64,000 bases of DNA from Nocardia anocheti (lineage in GTDB: Bacteria > Actinomycetota > Actinomycetes > Mycobacteriales > Mycobacteriaceae). Within the stretch, counting starts at the first letter, position 1, and each line of letters starts with the position of its first letter. A program made the position numbers and the translations under genes. The DNA lies in the NCBI RefSeq assembly GCF_029675105.1, contig NZ_JAQQFV010000002.1, positions 310,001 to 374,000 on the forward strand, given 5' to 3'. Of this stretch, positions 17,211 to 28,443 are shown piece after piece. A model generated the notes under the pieces. The model searched no databases. It saw only the letters and a program-made list of their open reading frames with translations, and was not told where the DNA came from.

Positions 17211-19313
17211 TTACTCGCCGGTCGCCTTGGCGATGATCTCCTTGGACACGTTGGCCGGAACCTCAGCGTAGGAGTCGAACACCATGGAGTAGTTCGCCCG
17301 GCCCTGGGTCTTCGACCGCAGGTCACCGATGTAGCCGAACATCTCCGAGAGCGGAACCAGCGCCTTGACGACACGGGCACCACTGCGTTCCTCCATGGCC
17401 TGGATCTGGCCACGGCGGGAGTTGAGGTCGCCGATCACATCGCCCATGTAGTCCTCGGGCGTGGTGACCTCGACCGCCATCAGCGGCTCGAGGATCACCG
17501 GACCGGCCTTGCGGGCCGCTTCCTTGAGGGCCTGCGAACCCGCGATCTTGAACGCCATTTCCGAGGAGTCGACGTCGTGGTACGCGCCGTCGAGCAGGAT
17601 GACCTTCAGGTTCACCAGCGGGTAACCGGCGAGCACGCCGTACTGCATGGCGTCCTGGGCACCCGCGTCGACCGACGGGATGTACTCACGGGGCACGCGA
17701 CCGCCGGAGACCTTGTTCTCGAACTCGTAGGTCGCGCCGTCTTCGCCGACGAACGGCTCGACCGCGATGATGACCTTCGCGAACTGGCCGGAGCCACCCG
17801 TCTGCTTCTTGTGGGTGAACTCGAGCTTCTCGACCTTCTTGGTGATGGTCTCGCGGTAGGCCACCTGCGGCTTGCCGACGTTCGCCTCGACCTTGAACTC
17901 GCGCTTCATGCGATCGACGAGGATGTCGAGGTGGAGCTCGCCCATGCCGCCGATGACGGTCTGGCCGGTCTCGGCGTCGAGCTTGACCGAGAACGTCGGA
18001 TCCTCGCGCGCCAGCTTCTGGATCGCGGTGCCGAGCTTCTCCTGGTCGGACTTGGTCTTGGGCTCGATGGAGACCTCGATGACCGGGTCCGGGAACGTCA
18101 TCGACTCGAGGACGACCTGGTTCTGCGGGTCCGACAGGGTGTCACCGGTGGTGGTGTCCTTCAGACCGATCACGGCGTAGATGTGACCCGCCGAGGCCGA
18201 GGGAACCGGGTTCTCCTTGTTGGAGTGCATCTGGAACAGCTTGCCCAGACGCTCCTTCTTGCCCTTGGTCGAGTTCACGACCTGGGCACCGGAGTCGACC
18301 TTGCCCGAGTACACGCGGACGTAGGTGAGCTCGCCGAAGAACGGGTGCACCGCGATCTTGAACGCCAGCGCCGAGAACGGCTCGTCGGCGCTCGGCTTGC
18401 GGGTGACGACCTCGTCTTCCTTGCCGGGCAGGTGGCCCTCGACCGACTCCACGTCCAGCGGGGACGGGAGGTAGTCGACGACGGCGTCGAGCATGGGCTG
18501 CACGCCCTTGTTCTTGAACGCCGAGCCACACAGCACCGGGTAGAGCTCGGAGCCGATGGTCATCTTGCGGATGGCGCCCTTGATCTCCTCGATCGAGAGC
18601 TCCTCACCACCGAAGAACTTCTCCAGCAGCGCCTCGTCCGACTCGGCGACGGTCTCGAGCAGCTCCTGGCGGTACTGCTCGGCCTTCTCCTGCAGGTCGG
18701 CCGGGATCTCCTTGACCTCGTACTTCTCGCCCAGCTTGGTCTCGCCGGTCCACACCTTGGCGTTCATCTCGACCAGGTCGACGATGCCCTCGAAGGTGTC
18801 CTCGGCGCCGATCGGCAGCTGGATGACCAGCGGCTTGGCACCGAGACGGTCCTTGATGGTCTGCACGGTGAAGTAGAAGTCCGCGCCGAGCTTGTCCATC
18901 TTGTTGACGAAGCAGACACGCGGCACGTCGTACTTGTCGGCCTGACGCCACACCTGCTCGGACTGCGGCTCGACACCTTCCTTGCCGTCGAAGACGGCCA
19001 CGGCGCCGTCGAGCACACGCAGCGAACGTTCCACCTCGACGGTGAAGTCCACGTGGCCCGGGGTGTCGATGATGTTGATCTGGTGCTGGTTCCAGAAACA
19101 CGTCACCGCCGCGGAGGTGATGGTGATGCCGCGTTCCTGTTCCTGTTCCATCCAGTCGGTGGTCGACGCGCCGTCGTGCGTCTCACCGATCTTGTAGTTC
19201 ACACCGGTGTAGAACAGGATGCGTTCGGTAGTGGTGGTCTTGCCCGCATCGATGTGGGCCATGATGCCGATGTTGCGGACCTTGTTCAGGTCGGTGAGCA
19301 CGTCCTGTGCCAC
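17211..19313 (-). CDS. fusA: Elongation factor G
   Basis: 700-residue EF-G, the translocase GTPase. The G domain has [34 protein letters not shown] and [10 protein letters not shown]; the rest covers domains II to V (for example [19 protein letters not shown]). GTG start. It lies 148 bp after rpsG and upstream of tuf in the usual str order. Confidence 0.98.
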   Translation of the reverse strand: MAQDVLTDLNKVRNIGIMAHIDAGKTTTTERILFYTGVNYKIGETHDGASTTDWMEQEQERGITITSAAVTCFWNQHQINIIDTPGHVDFTVEVERSLRVLDGAVAVFDGKEGVEPQSEQVWRQADKYDVPRVCFVNKMDKLGADFYFTVQTIKDRLGAKPLVIQLPIGAEDTFEGIVDLVEMNAKVWTGETKLGEKYEVKEIPADLQEKAEQYRQELLETVAESDEALLEKFFGGEELSIEEIKGAIRKMTIGSELYPVLCGSAFKNKGVQPMLDAVVDYLPSPLDVESVEGHLPGKEDEVVTRKPSADEPFSALAFKIAVHPFFGELTYVRVYSGKVDSGAQVVNSTKGKKERLGKLFQMHSNKENPVPSASAGHIYAVIGLKDTTTGDTLSDPQNQVVLESMTFPDPVIEVSIEPKTKSDQEKLGTAIQKLAREDPTFSVKLDAETGQTVIGGMGELHLDILVDRMKREFKVEANVGKPQVAYRETITKKVEKLEFTHKKQTGGSGQFAKVIIAVEPFVGEDGATYEFENKVSGGRVPREYIPSVDAGAQDAMQYGVLAGYPLVNLKVILLDGAYHDVDSSEMAFKIAGSQALKEAARKAGPVILEPLMAVEVTTPEDYMGDVIGDLNSRRGQIQAMEERSGARVVKALVPLSEMFGYIGDLRSKTQGRANYSMVFDSYAEVPANVSKEIIAKATGE

Positions 19314-19461
19314 GGAAATCTTCCCCGCTCGTAGCTAGTTGGGATTCTCTGGTACGACCCTGGTTCGGGTCGTCACTATGTCAACGCCGGAAGCGGCACC
19401 GAAGTGCCACTCACGACTGTGAGCCTTCCGGCGCCGACACGAGCGACGGGCCGGGCGGCAA

Positions 19462-19932
19462 TCACCAGCGGTAGTGCGCGAAGGCCCGGTTGGACTCGGC
19501 CATCTTGTGGGTGTCCTCGCGACGCTTCACCGAAGCGCCGAGGCCGTTGCTGGCATCGAGGAGCTCGTTGGCCAGACGCTCGACCATGGTCTTCTCGCGA
19601 CGGGCGCGGGAGTAGCTGACCAGCCAGCGCAGCGCCAGGGTGTTGGCGCGGCCCGGACGGACCTCGACCGGCACCTGGTAGGTGGCGCCACCGACACGAC
19701 GGGGCTTCACCTCGAGGGCGGGCTTGACGTTGTCCAGCGCGCGCTTGAGGGTGACGACCGGATCGGTGCCGGTCTTCTCACGCGCCTGCTCGAGAGCACC
19801 GTAGACGATGCGCTCGGCGGTGGACTTCTTACCGTCCAGCAGGATCTTGTTGACCAGCTGAGTGACCAGCGGCGACCCGTAGACCGGGTCGTTGATCAGC
19901 GGACGCTTGGGTGCGGGGCCCTTGCGTGGCAT
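19462..19932 (-). CDS. rpsG: 30S ribosomal protein S7
   Basis: 156 residues, normal length. It starts [20 protein letters not shown] and ends NRAFAHYRW, both typical for actinobacterial S7. S7 binds the 16S rRNA 3' domain near the E site. The start is one base after the rpsL stop, so the two are coupled. Confidence 0.98.
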   Translation of the reverse strand: MPRKGPAPKRPLINDPVYGSPLVTQLVNKILLDGKKSTAERIVYGALEQAREKTGTDPVVTLKRALDNVKPALEVKPRRVGGATYQVPVEVRPGRANTLALRWLVSYSRARREKTMVERLANELLDASNGLGASVKRREDTHKMAESNRAFAHYRW

Positions 19933-19933
19933 A

Positions 19934-20308
19934 TCAGCTCTTCTCCTTCTTGGCGCCGTAGCGGCTGCGGGCCTGCTTGCGGTTCTTCACACCCTGGGTG
20001 TCCAGCGAGCCACGGATGATCTTGTAGCGGACACCGGGGAGGTCCTTCACACGACCGCCACGAACGAGCACCATCGAGTGCTCCTGCAGGTTGTGGCCCT
20101 CGCCGGGGATGTACGCCGTGACCTCGACTGCGCTGGTCAGGCGAACGCGCGCGACCTTACGGAGCGCGGAGTTCGGCTTCTTGGGGGTGGTGGTGTACAC
20201 GCGGGTGCACACGCCACGACGCTGCGGGCTCCCCTTCAGGGCCGCGGTCTTGGTCTTGGAGACCTTGTCGCGACGACCCTTGCGGACCAGCTGGTTGATG
20301 GTTGGCAT
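19934..20308 (-). CDS. rpsL: 30S ribosomal protein S12
   Basis: 124 residues, normal length. S12 lines the decoding centre. The two positions that change in streptomycin-resistant mycobacteria are wild type: Lys43 in [13 protein letters not shown] and Lys88 in [11 protein letters not shown]. First gene of the str operon; ATG at 20308. The ribosome binding site is weak (AAGAAAG). Confidence 0.98.
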   Translation of the reverse strand: MPTINQLVRKGRRDKVSKTKTAALKGSPQRRGVCTRVYTTTPKKPNSALRKVARVRLTSAVEVTAYIPGEGHNLQEHSMVLVRGGRVKDLPGVRYKIIRGSLDTQGVKNRKQARSRYGAKKEKS

Positions 20309-20328
20309 ATACCGGCTTTCTTGGCTCA

Positions 20329-20346
20329 TCCCCGCGCCCGCGGGGA
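20329..20346. repeat. Perfect GC-rich palindrome in the rpsL leader
   Basis: TCCCCGCG-CC-CGCGGGGA is a perfect hairpin 21 bases upstream of the rpsL start codon. It could shape the str-operon leader mRNA. No function is shown. Confidence 0.45.
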
Positions 20347-20525
20347 CCCTGTGGTGTTGGTCGACGTTTAACCTGCACGTCCAGCCACGTTTCCTTTGAC
20401 CCGCGGTCGGGCGTGTCGCGCGCAGGTCAGGGCCCCTTTTCAGGGCACGCTGGAACGTACCGGCCGCTCTCGCTGGCCTACGTTCACGCACGAACTTGCC
20501 CGTAGCAATCCGGGCACAGGGATCC

Positions 20526-20555
20526 ACGATACCCGCGTGCCCGAATCGGGGTCAA
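20526..20555 (-). promoter_or_regulatory. Probable str operon promoter
   Basis: On the minus strand TTGACC (20550-20555) and TATCGT (20526-20531) are spaced by 18 bases, a fair housekeeping sigma pattern. The predicted leader to rpsL is about 210 bases and includes the palindrome at 20329. Confidence 0.5.
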
Positions 20556-20578
20556 AGTGGGGTCCGCCATCCGGGCTG

Positions 20579-21127
20579 CTACCGGGCCAGATCCAAGGTC
20601 AGCTCCACCAATTTCTGTGCCGCGGCGCAGGGGTCGGGGTGGGCCGAACCCGGTCGGTAGTTGATCCACCAGCCGACCACACCCACATCGGCGGCCGGTG
20701 CGGTGACCCCGCAGGAGTCGTTGTCGTTGGGTCTGCGGACCTGCAGGGCCCGGCGGCCCTGCACGGTGATGTCACCGGTGGTGTAGCCCAGTTTGTCGTT
20801 GGTGGTCTTCTCGTTGTTCAGCGTACCCATCTCGTACCAGTTCAGCGTGGCCATGGCCTCGCCGCCGGGGGCATCGGAGATCGTCCACATGCAGACGGCG
20901 CCGCTGAAGGAGGACTCGACGCTCTTCGCGCCGCCGACGATCTCGCCGATCTTGTCCTTGGTCACCACATCGCATTCGCGCAGCAGTTTGTCGAAGTCGG
21001 TGTTGATCGATTCGCCACCGCCCCCGCTGCCCACCGGTTGGGCGTTGCCCTCGACCTTGTCGCCACAGCCGGTCAGCACCACCCCGCTCAGCAGCGCGAC
21101 CGCGGCCAGTGCGCGGCGGGCCCTCAT
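20579..21127 (-). CDS. DUF3558-type lipoprotein
   Basis: 182-residue secreted lipoprotein. The signal peptide MRARRALAAVALLSGVVLTGC ends in the lipobox LTGC, so Cys21 should be lipidated. The mature part has scattered Cys (RECDVVTKD, GAVCMW, DSCGVT, DPCAAA) and ends KLVELTLDLAR, as in the DUF3558 family common in Nocardia. Function unknown. The ATG overlaps the stop of the upstream homolog (ATGA), so the two are coupled tandem paralogs. Confidence 0.82.
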   Translation of the reverse strand: MRARRALAAVALLSGVVLTGCGDKVEGNAQPVGSGGGGESINTDFDKLLRECDVVTKDKIGEIVGGAKSVESSFSGAVCMWTISDAPGGEAMATLNWYEMGTLNNEKTTNDKLGYTTGDITVQGRRALQVRRPNDNDSCGVTAPAADVGVVGWWINYRPGSAHPDPCAAAQKLVELTLDLAR

Positions 21128-21651
21128 CCCAGCCGTCCCACGGTCAGCTCGGCCAGTTTCCTGGCCTTGTCGCAGGGGTTGCCGCCGACCGCGAAGACGC
21201 CGTTGTTGGTCGACCATTCGAAGAAGTCGTCGTCGATCTGGACCGCGAGATCGCAGATCGCGCCGTCGGGGTCGAGGGCCTGGAAACCGGTCCGCCCGCC
21301 GACGTCGATGGTCTCCGGCGGTCGTCCGACATTGGACACCCACGCCTTCTCCCGGTCGATCGGGCTGCCCCGGTAGGAGGCGAAGGTCACACTGGGACCG
21401 GCGATTCCGGAGCCCTGGTAGGCGCAACCGGTGGCGTTCTTGAACACCTGCGAGATCTGGCCGAGCCCACCCAGCGCGCGCACCTCGTCATCGGTGACAT
21501 GACCGCACTCGCCGACGAACGGACCGAGCGCGGCGACCTTCGGTGGTGGTCGCATCGATCCGGTCGGCGCATCGGAGTCGCCCCCCGATCCGCACGACGT
21601 CAGCACGACAGCCAAGGCCATGCCGGTGATGACCGCCGAGGGGATCCGCAT
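21124..21651 (-). CDS. DUF3558-type lipoprotein, paralog of the next gene
   Basis: 175 residues. Signal peptide with lipobox LTSC (VVLTSCGSGGD). The mature part resembles its neighbour: GECGHVTDDEVRAL, NATGCAYQG, then GNPCDKARKLAELTVGRLG. Low overall identity with the neighbour but the same Cys layout suggests an old tandem duplication. It is transcribed toward the str operon but should end before its promoter. Function unknown. Confidence 0.8.
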   Translation of the reverse strand: MRIPSAVITGMALAVVLTSCGSGGDSDAPTGSMRPPPKVAALGPFVGECGHVTDDEVRALGGLGQISQVFKNATGCAYQGSGIAGPSVTFASYRGSPIDREKAWVSNVGRPPETIDVGGRTGFQALDPDGAICDLAVQIDDDFFEWSTNNGVFAVGGNPCDKARKLAELTVGRLG

Positions 21652-21682
21652 GCCATGAACTGTAATGGCTGCCGGGCGGCAC

Positions 21683-22963
<1,281 letters not shown>

Positions 22964-22970
22964 TCACGCG

Positions 22971-23486
22971 ATGCGCACGCCCGCGAAGCTGGACGAACTC
23001 GATCTCGCGATCCTCGACGCGATGCACCGGTTCCAGAAGGCCGGAATCCTGGAACTGTCGCGCCGGACCAAGGTCGCCCGGGCGACGGTGCAGGCGCGGA
23101 TCAACCGGATGGAGGAATCCGGGGTGATCGCCTCCTACGATCCGCAGCTCGACGTCACCGCGGCCGGTTTCGAGGTGCAGGCCTTCGTCACCCTGGAGAT
23201 CGCGCAGGGCGCGCTGGACGCGGTGAGTGCCGAGCTCGCCGCCATCCCCGGCGTGCTCGAGGCCTACGCCACCACCGGCTCCGGTGACGTGCTGTGCCGC
23301 ATCGGCGCCGACTCCCACGCGGGGTTGCAGGCGGTGCTGCTCAGTATCGACCGCACGGGCTCGGTGGTGCGCTCACACAGCGTGATCGTGCTGTCCACAG
23401 TGGTCGCCCGGCGGACCATGCCGCTACTGCACACGCTGACCCCCTCCGGCACGGCCAAGGCGCCCGCCTATCGCGAGCAGCGCTGA
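22971..23486 (+). CDS. Lrp/AsnC family regulator
   Basis: 171 residues: an N-terminal winged helix (LDELDLAILDAMHRFQKAGI, then RATVQARINRMEESG) and a C-terminal RAM ligand domain (GSGDVLCRIGADSHAGLQAV). The ATG at 22971 has GGAGG seven bases upstream; a GTG 24 bases earlier is less supported. Divergent to hppD across 142 bp, so it most likely senses tyrosine or a related acid and controls hppD. Confidence 0.88.
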   Translation: MRTPAKLDELDLAILDAMHRFQKAGILELSRRTKVARATVQARINRMEESGVIASYDPQLDVTAAGFEVQAFVTLEIAQGALDAVSAELAAIPGVLEAYATTGSGDVLCRIGADSHAGLQAVLLSIDRTGSVVRSHSVIVLSTVVARRTMPLLHTLTPSGTAKAPAYREQR

Positions 23487-23615
23487 GCGGCACTCCCGCG
23501 GCGCACGACGCGGCTACGACTGGGCACGCACGCCACTGCGGCCAGGGCACGCGACTGTGGTCCCGGCGCGCGGGGAGTGGCCGTGCCGGGCGCGAGGCGG
23601 GCCCGTGGTCTCCGG

Positions 23616-24728
23616 CTAGGGACGCAGGTCCGCGCCAGGCGCGAGTATTTCGACCCGTGCCTCGGATTCCGGCTCCAGAAAGGCGAGCAGCGCCGATGCC
23701 TCCGAGTCCACCTGTGCCGCTTCATTTTTCGTCCACGTACGGGTGGGGCTGATCCGCAGGCGGGCGACACCGGATTTCACGAAGACCTTGTACAGGCCCG
23801 CCACGAACCCGTCGACCAGCACCGGGGAGACCATGGTGCCCGCGGCACGCGGTGGCGACACCTCCGGCTCGACGACCACCCGTGCGCGGTCCTGATGCGA
23901 GAGCAGCGCGTTGTCGTACCAGCCGAGCAGGCGGACCGGCGCGGGCAGATCCGGATCGGCGAGGTCGAGGTCGGCGGCGTCGTAGAGGGTGCGGCCGCGT
24001 TCGTCGGTGTAGGTGCGGACCCGGTCGCCCAGTTCGGCCACGGCCTGCTTCATGGCGGGTAATCGCGACCAGGTCTGCATGTCCATGGTGGTGGCCGGGC
24101 CGAAGGCGCGCAGGTAGCGCAGGATCAGCTCGGCGACCGGGTAGTCCGGGTCGGTGGGGGCGCCGAGCCAGGGCTGCACGCGCGACCAGACCGGTCTGCT
24201 GTTGTCGCGCCAACGGCCGCGCGGCGGGGTCTGCAGGACGGGTAGCTGGTACAGCCAGGTCTGCACCACGACGCCGGGGTCGCGGTCGGGATAGCGGCGG
24301 GCGGCCTCGGCGCGCAGGTCGGCCGCCGACATCGGCTCGTCACCGAGGACCTGCTCACCGTGCGCGCGCACCTCGTCGAAATCCAGGCCGACCATCGCGC
24401 CGTAGTTGAAACCCTTGCGCTGCGGGACCTTCTCCAGCTCCGGCTGGATGAGCGGGGCGATGCGCAACGCGTCGGGCGGGGTGACCAGGTGGATCGTGCC
24501 GCGCATCAGGGTGATCCGCACCAGCGAGCGGTCGTCGAGGGCGGCCGACACCGTCGCCGGGTCGAAATCGGCTGTCCGACTCCACAATCCGATGAACGGT
24601 GGCGGCACGTCCTGGGCCTGCAGGCCGATCAGGTGCTCGCACATCCGCGCGGTGCTCAGGGTCGAGCGCTCCAGCAGGTGCTGGCGGGCGAGCAGGGTGC
24701 GGTTGAGCACCCGATTCGACAGCGGCAT
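23616..24728 (-). CDS. Winged-helix DNA-binding protein, AlkZ/HTH_42 family
   Basis: 370 residues. Family marks are LLARQHLLERS near the start, QAQDVPPPFIGLWSR, and TLMRGTIHLV. These fit the HTH_42/AlkZ-like family, some of whose members are DNA glycosylases acting on cross-links and others of unknown role. ATG at 24728 has GGGGAG five bases upstream; an earlier start is less likely. Not clearly in an operon. Confidence 0.78.
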   Translation of the reverse strand: MPLSNRVLNRTLLARQHLLERSTLSTARMCEHLIGLQAQDVPPPFIGLWSRTADFDPATVSAALDDRSLVRITLMRGTIHLVTPPDALRIAPLIQPELEKVPQRKGFNYGAMVGLDFDEVRAHGEQVLGDEPMSAADLRAEAARRYPDRDPGVVVQTWLYQLPVLQTPPRGRWRDNSRPVWSRVQPWLGAPTDPDYPVAELILRYLRAFGPATTMDMQTWSRLPAMKQAVAELGDRVRTYTDERGRTLYDAADLDLADPDLPAPVRLLGWYDNALLSHQDRARVVVEPEVSPPRAAGTMVSPVLVDGFVAGLYKVFVKSGVARLRISPTRTWTKNEAAQVDSEASALLAFLEPESEARVEILAPGADLRP

Positions 24729-24794
24729 GCGACTCCCCTTCGACGGCGCGGCGACGAGCAGCACGCTACCGGCCGCCACCGACAGGAAACGGGC

Positions 24795-25769
24795 TCAGCG
24801 CAGCTGGACGACCACCTTGCCGGTCGCGGTCCGCTCGTCCAGGGCCGCGACGGCTTCGGCCGTCTTCTCCAGCGGGTAGAGCACCGGCTCGGGCGCGGGG
24901 ATGGCCCCGGAGGCCAGCAGCGGTTCCACCTCGGCCCACTGTTCGGCCAGGTAGGTGGGATGACTCATCACCCATTCGCCCCACGCCGCGCCGACCACCT
25001 CGACGTTCTTGAGCAGCAGCCGGTTCACCTTCACCGTCGGGATCTCGCCCGCGGTGAAGCCGACCACCAGCAGCCTGCCGCCCCCGGCCAGCGAGCGGAC
25101 GCTGTCGGTGAAGCGGTCGCCGCCGACCGGGTCGAGCACGATGTCGACGCCGCGGCCGTCGGTGAGCTCTTTGACCGCGGCCAGCCAGCCCTCGGCCAGC
25201 ACCACGTCGGTGGCGCCGTTGGCCTTGGCCACCTGGGCCTTCGACTCGGTGCTCACCACCGCGATCACCCGGCCCGCGCCCAGCGCCTTGGCCATGCGCA
25301 ACGTGGAGGTGCCGATGCCACCGGCCGCGCCGTGCACCAGCACGGTCTCGCCGGGGGCGAGCCTGCCGCGCTTGGTCAGGCAGAAGTGCACGGTCAGATC
25401 GTTGAACAGGATGCCCGCACCGGCTTCGAGCGAGACATTGTCCGGCAGCTTGAACACCGCGTTGCCGGGCGCGACGGCCACCTCGGCGACGGCATTGCCG
25501 AGCATCGTCAGCGCGGCGACCCGGTCACCGGCGACCAGCCCGGATTCCGCGGGCGCCTCGCGCACCACCCCGGCCACCTCGCCGCCGACGACGAAGGGCA
25601 GGCCCGGCTTCATCTGGTAGAGCCCGCGGGTCATCAGCACGTCGGGGAAGGCGATGCCCGCCGCGTGCACGTCGATCAGGACGCCACCGGGGTAGGCCAC
25701 GGGTTCGGGCAGGTCGACGATCTCGATCGCCGACGGACCCTCCAGTCGACCGACCTGTGCTGCGCGCAT
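24795..25769 (-). CDS. Quinone oxidoreductase / zinc-independent MDR dehydrogenase
   Basis: 324-residue medium-chain reductase. It has a GroES-like half (GIAFPDVLMTRGLYQMKPGL), the NADPH Rossmann motif VHGAAGGIGTSTLRMAKALG and the family segment DIVLDPVGGDRF. The zinc ligands of alcohol dehydrogenases are missing, as in NADPH:quinone reductases. Substrate unknown. Confidence 0.85.
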   Translation of the reverse strand: MRAAQVGRLEGPSAIEIVDLPEPVAYPGGVLIDVHAAGIAFPDVLMTRGLYQMKPGLPFVVGGEVAGVVREAPAESGLVAGDRVAALTMLGNAVAEVAVAPGNAVFKLPDNVSLEAGAGILFNDLTVHFCLTKRGRLAPGETVLVHGAAGGIGTSTLRMAKALGAGRVIAVVSTESKAQVAKANGATDVVLAEGWLAAVKELTDGRGVDIVLDPVGGDRFTDSVRSLAGGGRLLVVGFTAGEIPTVKVNRLLLKNVEVVGAAWGEWVMSHPTYLAEQWAEVEPLLASGAIPAPEPVLYPLEKTAEAVAALDERTATGKVVVQLR

Positions 25770-25820
25770 AGCGAACCCTCTCTGTTGACGTGCTCTCGCC
25801 GAACCTATCCCGGCCAGGGG

Positions 25821-27473
25821 TCAGCGATGGGCGAATTCCAGCATCGTCTCGCTGACCAGCTCCTGACCGTCCTTGGTAATGGTGAGCCCGTCCGGGGTCA
25901 GGTGGTACTGCGTGCCGTCGACCGGGTTGGTCGCGGTGAAGCCGCCACCGCCGGTGGGCAGCGGGTCGTCGAGTTCGATGCCGAGACCGTCGCTGGCCCT
26001 GGCGCCCTTGTAGTAGTACCGGTTGTCGCCGGTGTGGCAGATGACCACCCGCGACTTGCTGGTACGCGCGATCGTCATCGCGGCGTCGTTGTCGTTGCAG
26101 CGCGGCCCGCCGGTGCGGAAACCCTGGCCGTCGGCGCCGGTGACGCTCGACTGCAACGGGGGCACCGTGGTGACGACCGGGGTGGGCGGTGGCTGGGTGA
26201 CCTCGCCGGTGGGCGCGGTCTGGTCGTCGGTCACCTCCCCGGTGGGCTGCACGACGGTCGGGGGCAACGGGGGCGGATCGGCGACGGTGCCGGGATCGTC
26301 GCCGACGCTGAGCATCACCCACACGGCCGCGCCCACCGCCGCGACCACGATGAGCGCGCCGAGAGCACCGGCCAGGATCGGGGTCGAGGAGTTGCGCCGC
26401 GGTGGGAGCGGCAGCGGCGCGGAGGGATGGGTGTAGCCGCCCGCGCGAGTGACCTGCGGGCCGCTGGTGCGGTAGCCGGGCGGCGGGGTCCACTGGGCGC
26501 GCGGGGCGGCGGGGTCGACCACCACCTGCGGGCCGGAGACGGTGGGCGGCGGGTCGGGGTCGACGGGGCGCGGGCCGGTCACCGGACCGACGCTGGTGAC
26601 GGCCGCGATCTGCGGACCCGGCGCGGTGCTCGGCGCGGCCCGCTCGGCCTGCACCAGGGCGGCGCGGGCGGCCCTGGCCAGGTCACCGGTGGTGAGGAAG
26701 CGCTGCTGCGGCCGTTTGGCCATGCCGCGATCGATCACCGCGTCGAAGAACGACAGCGCCGGGTCGACGGCGCTGGGCCGCGGCGGCGGGGCCATCTGAT
26801 GGGAGCCGATCGCGCCCGCGAGGCTGTTGACCGGGTAGGGCACCCGGCCGACCAGGCATTCGTAGAGCACGCAGGTGAGCGCGTAGGTGTCCACCGCGGC
26901 GGTCAGCGGGGCGTCCTCGAAGCGTTCGGGGGCCATATAGGCCATCGAGCCGACGGCGCTGCCGGTGCTGGTGAGCTGGGGGTCGGAGTCGGCGTGCGCG
27001 ATGCCGAAGTCGACCAGGTAGGCGAACATGCTGCTGGTGAGCAGGATGTTGGCCGGTTTCACGTCGCGGTGGATCAGGCCGATCTCGTGCGCGGCGTCGA
27101 GCGCGGCCGCGATCTGCTCCACCACCTGCACCGATTCGCCGGGCGTGAGCCGACCGTGGCGCTGCAGCCGGTCCTTGAGATCGGTGCCCTTGACCAGGCG
27201 CATGTCGATGTAGAGCACACCGTCGACCTCGCCCCAGTCGTGCACCGGGATGACGTGCGGTTCCTGCACACTGGCCATCGCGTGCGATTCGCGCCGGAAA
27301 CGCTGCACGTAGACCGGATCACCGGCCAGTTCGCGATTGAGCACCTTGACGGCGACAGTGCGATTCTTGGAGGTGTCGTAGGCCTCGTAGACCTCCCCCA
27401 TACCGCCGACTCCGAGGAGCCTGCGCATTTCATAGCGCCCGAACATCGAGCCCGCCATCGCCCCGCCGGCCAT
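25821..27473 (-). CDS. Membrane Ser/Thr protein kinase
   Basis: 550 residues. The kinase domain (about 10-275) has the loop LLGVGGMGEVYEAYD, the Lys in VAVKVLN, catalytic HRDVKPANILL, DFGIAH and APERF. A Pro-rich linker leads to one transmembrane helix (about 361-388, LAGALGALIVVAAVGAAVWV) and a small exported domain of about 160 residues with Cys in GPRCNDND and RVVICHTG. Architecture resembles mycobacterial PknF/PknI-type kinases. The extracellular domain is not one I recognise. Start may be the ATG at 27473 or the in-frame ATG just below. Confidence 0.88.
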   Translation of the reverse strand: MAGGAMAGSMFGRYEMRRLLGVGGMGEVYEAYDTSKNRTVAVKVLNRELAGDPVYVQRFRRESHAMASVQEPHVIPVHDWGEVDGVLYIDMRLVKGTDLKDRLQRHGRLTPGESVQVVEQIAAALDAAHEIGLIHRDVKPANILLTSSMFAYLVDFGIAHADSDPQLTSTGSAVGSMAYMAPERFEDAPLTAAVDTYALTCVLYECLVGRVPYPVNSLAGAIGSHQMAPPPRPSAVDPALSFFDAVIDRGMAKRPQQRFLTTGDLARAARAALVQAERAAPSTAPGPQIAAVTSVGPVTGPRPVDPDPPPTVSGPQVVVDPAAPRAQWTPPPGYRTSGPQVTRAGGYTHPSAPLPLPPRRNSSTPILAGALGALIVVAAVGAAVWVMLSVGDDPGTVADPPPLPPTVVQPTGEVTDDQTAPTGEVTQPPPTPVVTTVPPLQSSVTGADGQGFRTGGPRCNDNDAAMTIARTSKSRVVICHTGDNRYYYKGARASDGLGIELDDPLPTGGGGFTATNPVDGTQYHLTPDGLTITKDGQELVSETMLEFAHR

Positions 27474-27638
27474 CCCAGCAGGCTACCCGGCGGCGGACGG
27501 CTCTGTCATGTACGGCGACCGCGACCTGGTACCACTTCGCCCGGCTCCGCGTGAGGGTGTGATCTGCGCCCCGTAAAGTCGTGTGCGGAACTACGCAAGA
27601 AGTCGCGGCGCACCTGGTGAGCCGTGCGAGGAGCACAC

Positions 27639-28412
27639 GTGTCACTCGATCGGCCACTGGCCCCGCTTCCCCAGGAGGGCATGGGTTTCGCCGCGGCGTG
27701 GCCCGTCCGGGCCGGGGACGTGGATCCCTACCATCGGCTGCGCTTCGACGCCGTGGCGCGCTACCTGTCCGACATCGCCTGGGACGAACTGCACCGCACC
27801 GAGCTGCACAAGACCGACCCAACCTGGATCGTCCGCCGCACCGTCATCGACGTGGTGCGTCCCGTCGTCTGGCCCGACCAGGTACATCTGACGCGCTGGT
27901 GTTCGAGCATGTCCACCCGGTGGACGAACATGCGCACGCGCATCACCAGCGACGGCGGCGGTCTGATCGAGACCGAGGGTTTCTGGATCAACCTCAGTGA
28001 GTCGAGCAACCTGCCGTCCCGGATCAGCGACGAGGGCCTGGCCTATCTGGCGCGATCCACCGACGAGCACCGGCTGCGGTGGCGGCCCTATCTCACCGAT
28101 CCGGCCCCGCGCGAATCCGACACCGATCTGCCGTTCCCGATCCGCGCCACCGATATCGACCAGTACAACCACGTCAACAACGCCTGCTACTGGCAGGCGG
28201 TGGAGCAGTATCTGGTCGACTACCCGAAACTCGTCGCCGGGCCGCATCGCGCGGTGATCGAGTACGTGGCCCCGGTGCTGGCCCGTGAGCACATCACCGT
28301 GCGTGCCCGCTACGAACCCGGCGACGCGGGCGGCAGGCTGACACTGCGGCTGTGGTTCGTGGTCGGCGGCATCACCACCACGGTGGTACGCATCATGCCG
28401 CTGCCGGAATAG
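27639..28412 (+). CDS. Acyl-ACP thioesterase (FatA-like)
   Basis: 257 residues in two hot-dog domains: the first has DVDPYHRLRFDAVARYLSDI, the second ATDIDQYNHVNNACYWQAVE with the expected catalytic Asn/His. It should release fatty acids from acyl carrier protein. GTG start at 27639 has AGGAG seven bases upstream. Convergent with fprB behind a terminator. Confidence 0.87.
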   Translation: MSLDRPLAPLPQEGMGFAAAWPVRAGDVDPYHRLRFDAVARYLSDIAWDELHRTELHKTDPTWIVRRTVIDVVRPVVWPDQVHLTRWCSSMSTRWTNMRTRITSDGGGLIETEGFWINLSESSNLPSRISDEGLAYLARSTDEHRLRWRPYLTDPAPRESDTDLPFPIRATDIDQYNHVNNACYWQAVEQYLVDYPKLVAGPHRAVIEYVAPVLAREHITVRARYEPGDAGGRLTLRLWFVVGGITTTVVRIMPLPE

Positions 28413-28436
28413 CCCCGGCCCCCACGGGACCGGGGC
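28412..28436. terminator. Bidirectional terminator between thioesterase and fprB
   Basis: GCCCCGG (28412-28418) pairs with CCGGGGC (28430-28436), lying between two convergent genes. Arms overlap the thioesterase stop codon. Confidence 0.55.
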
Positions 28437-28443
28437 CTCGGGC

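Noticed and set aside
15828..19334. A 1168-codon open frame on the plus strand
   Set aside because: It lies opposite tuf and fusA; its composition is what high-GC codon bias gives on the reverse strand of real genes.
24360..27554. A 1064-codon plus-strand frame
   Set aside because: It runs antisense across three clear minus-strand genes (winged-helix protein, quinone reductase, kinase).
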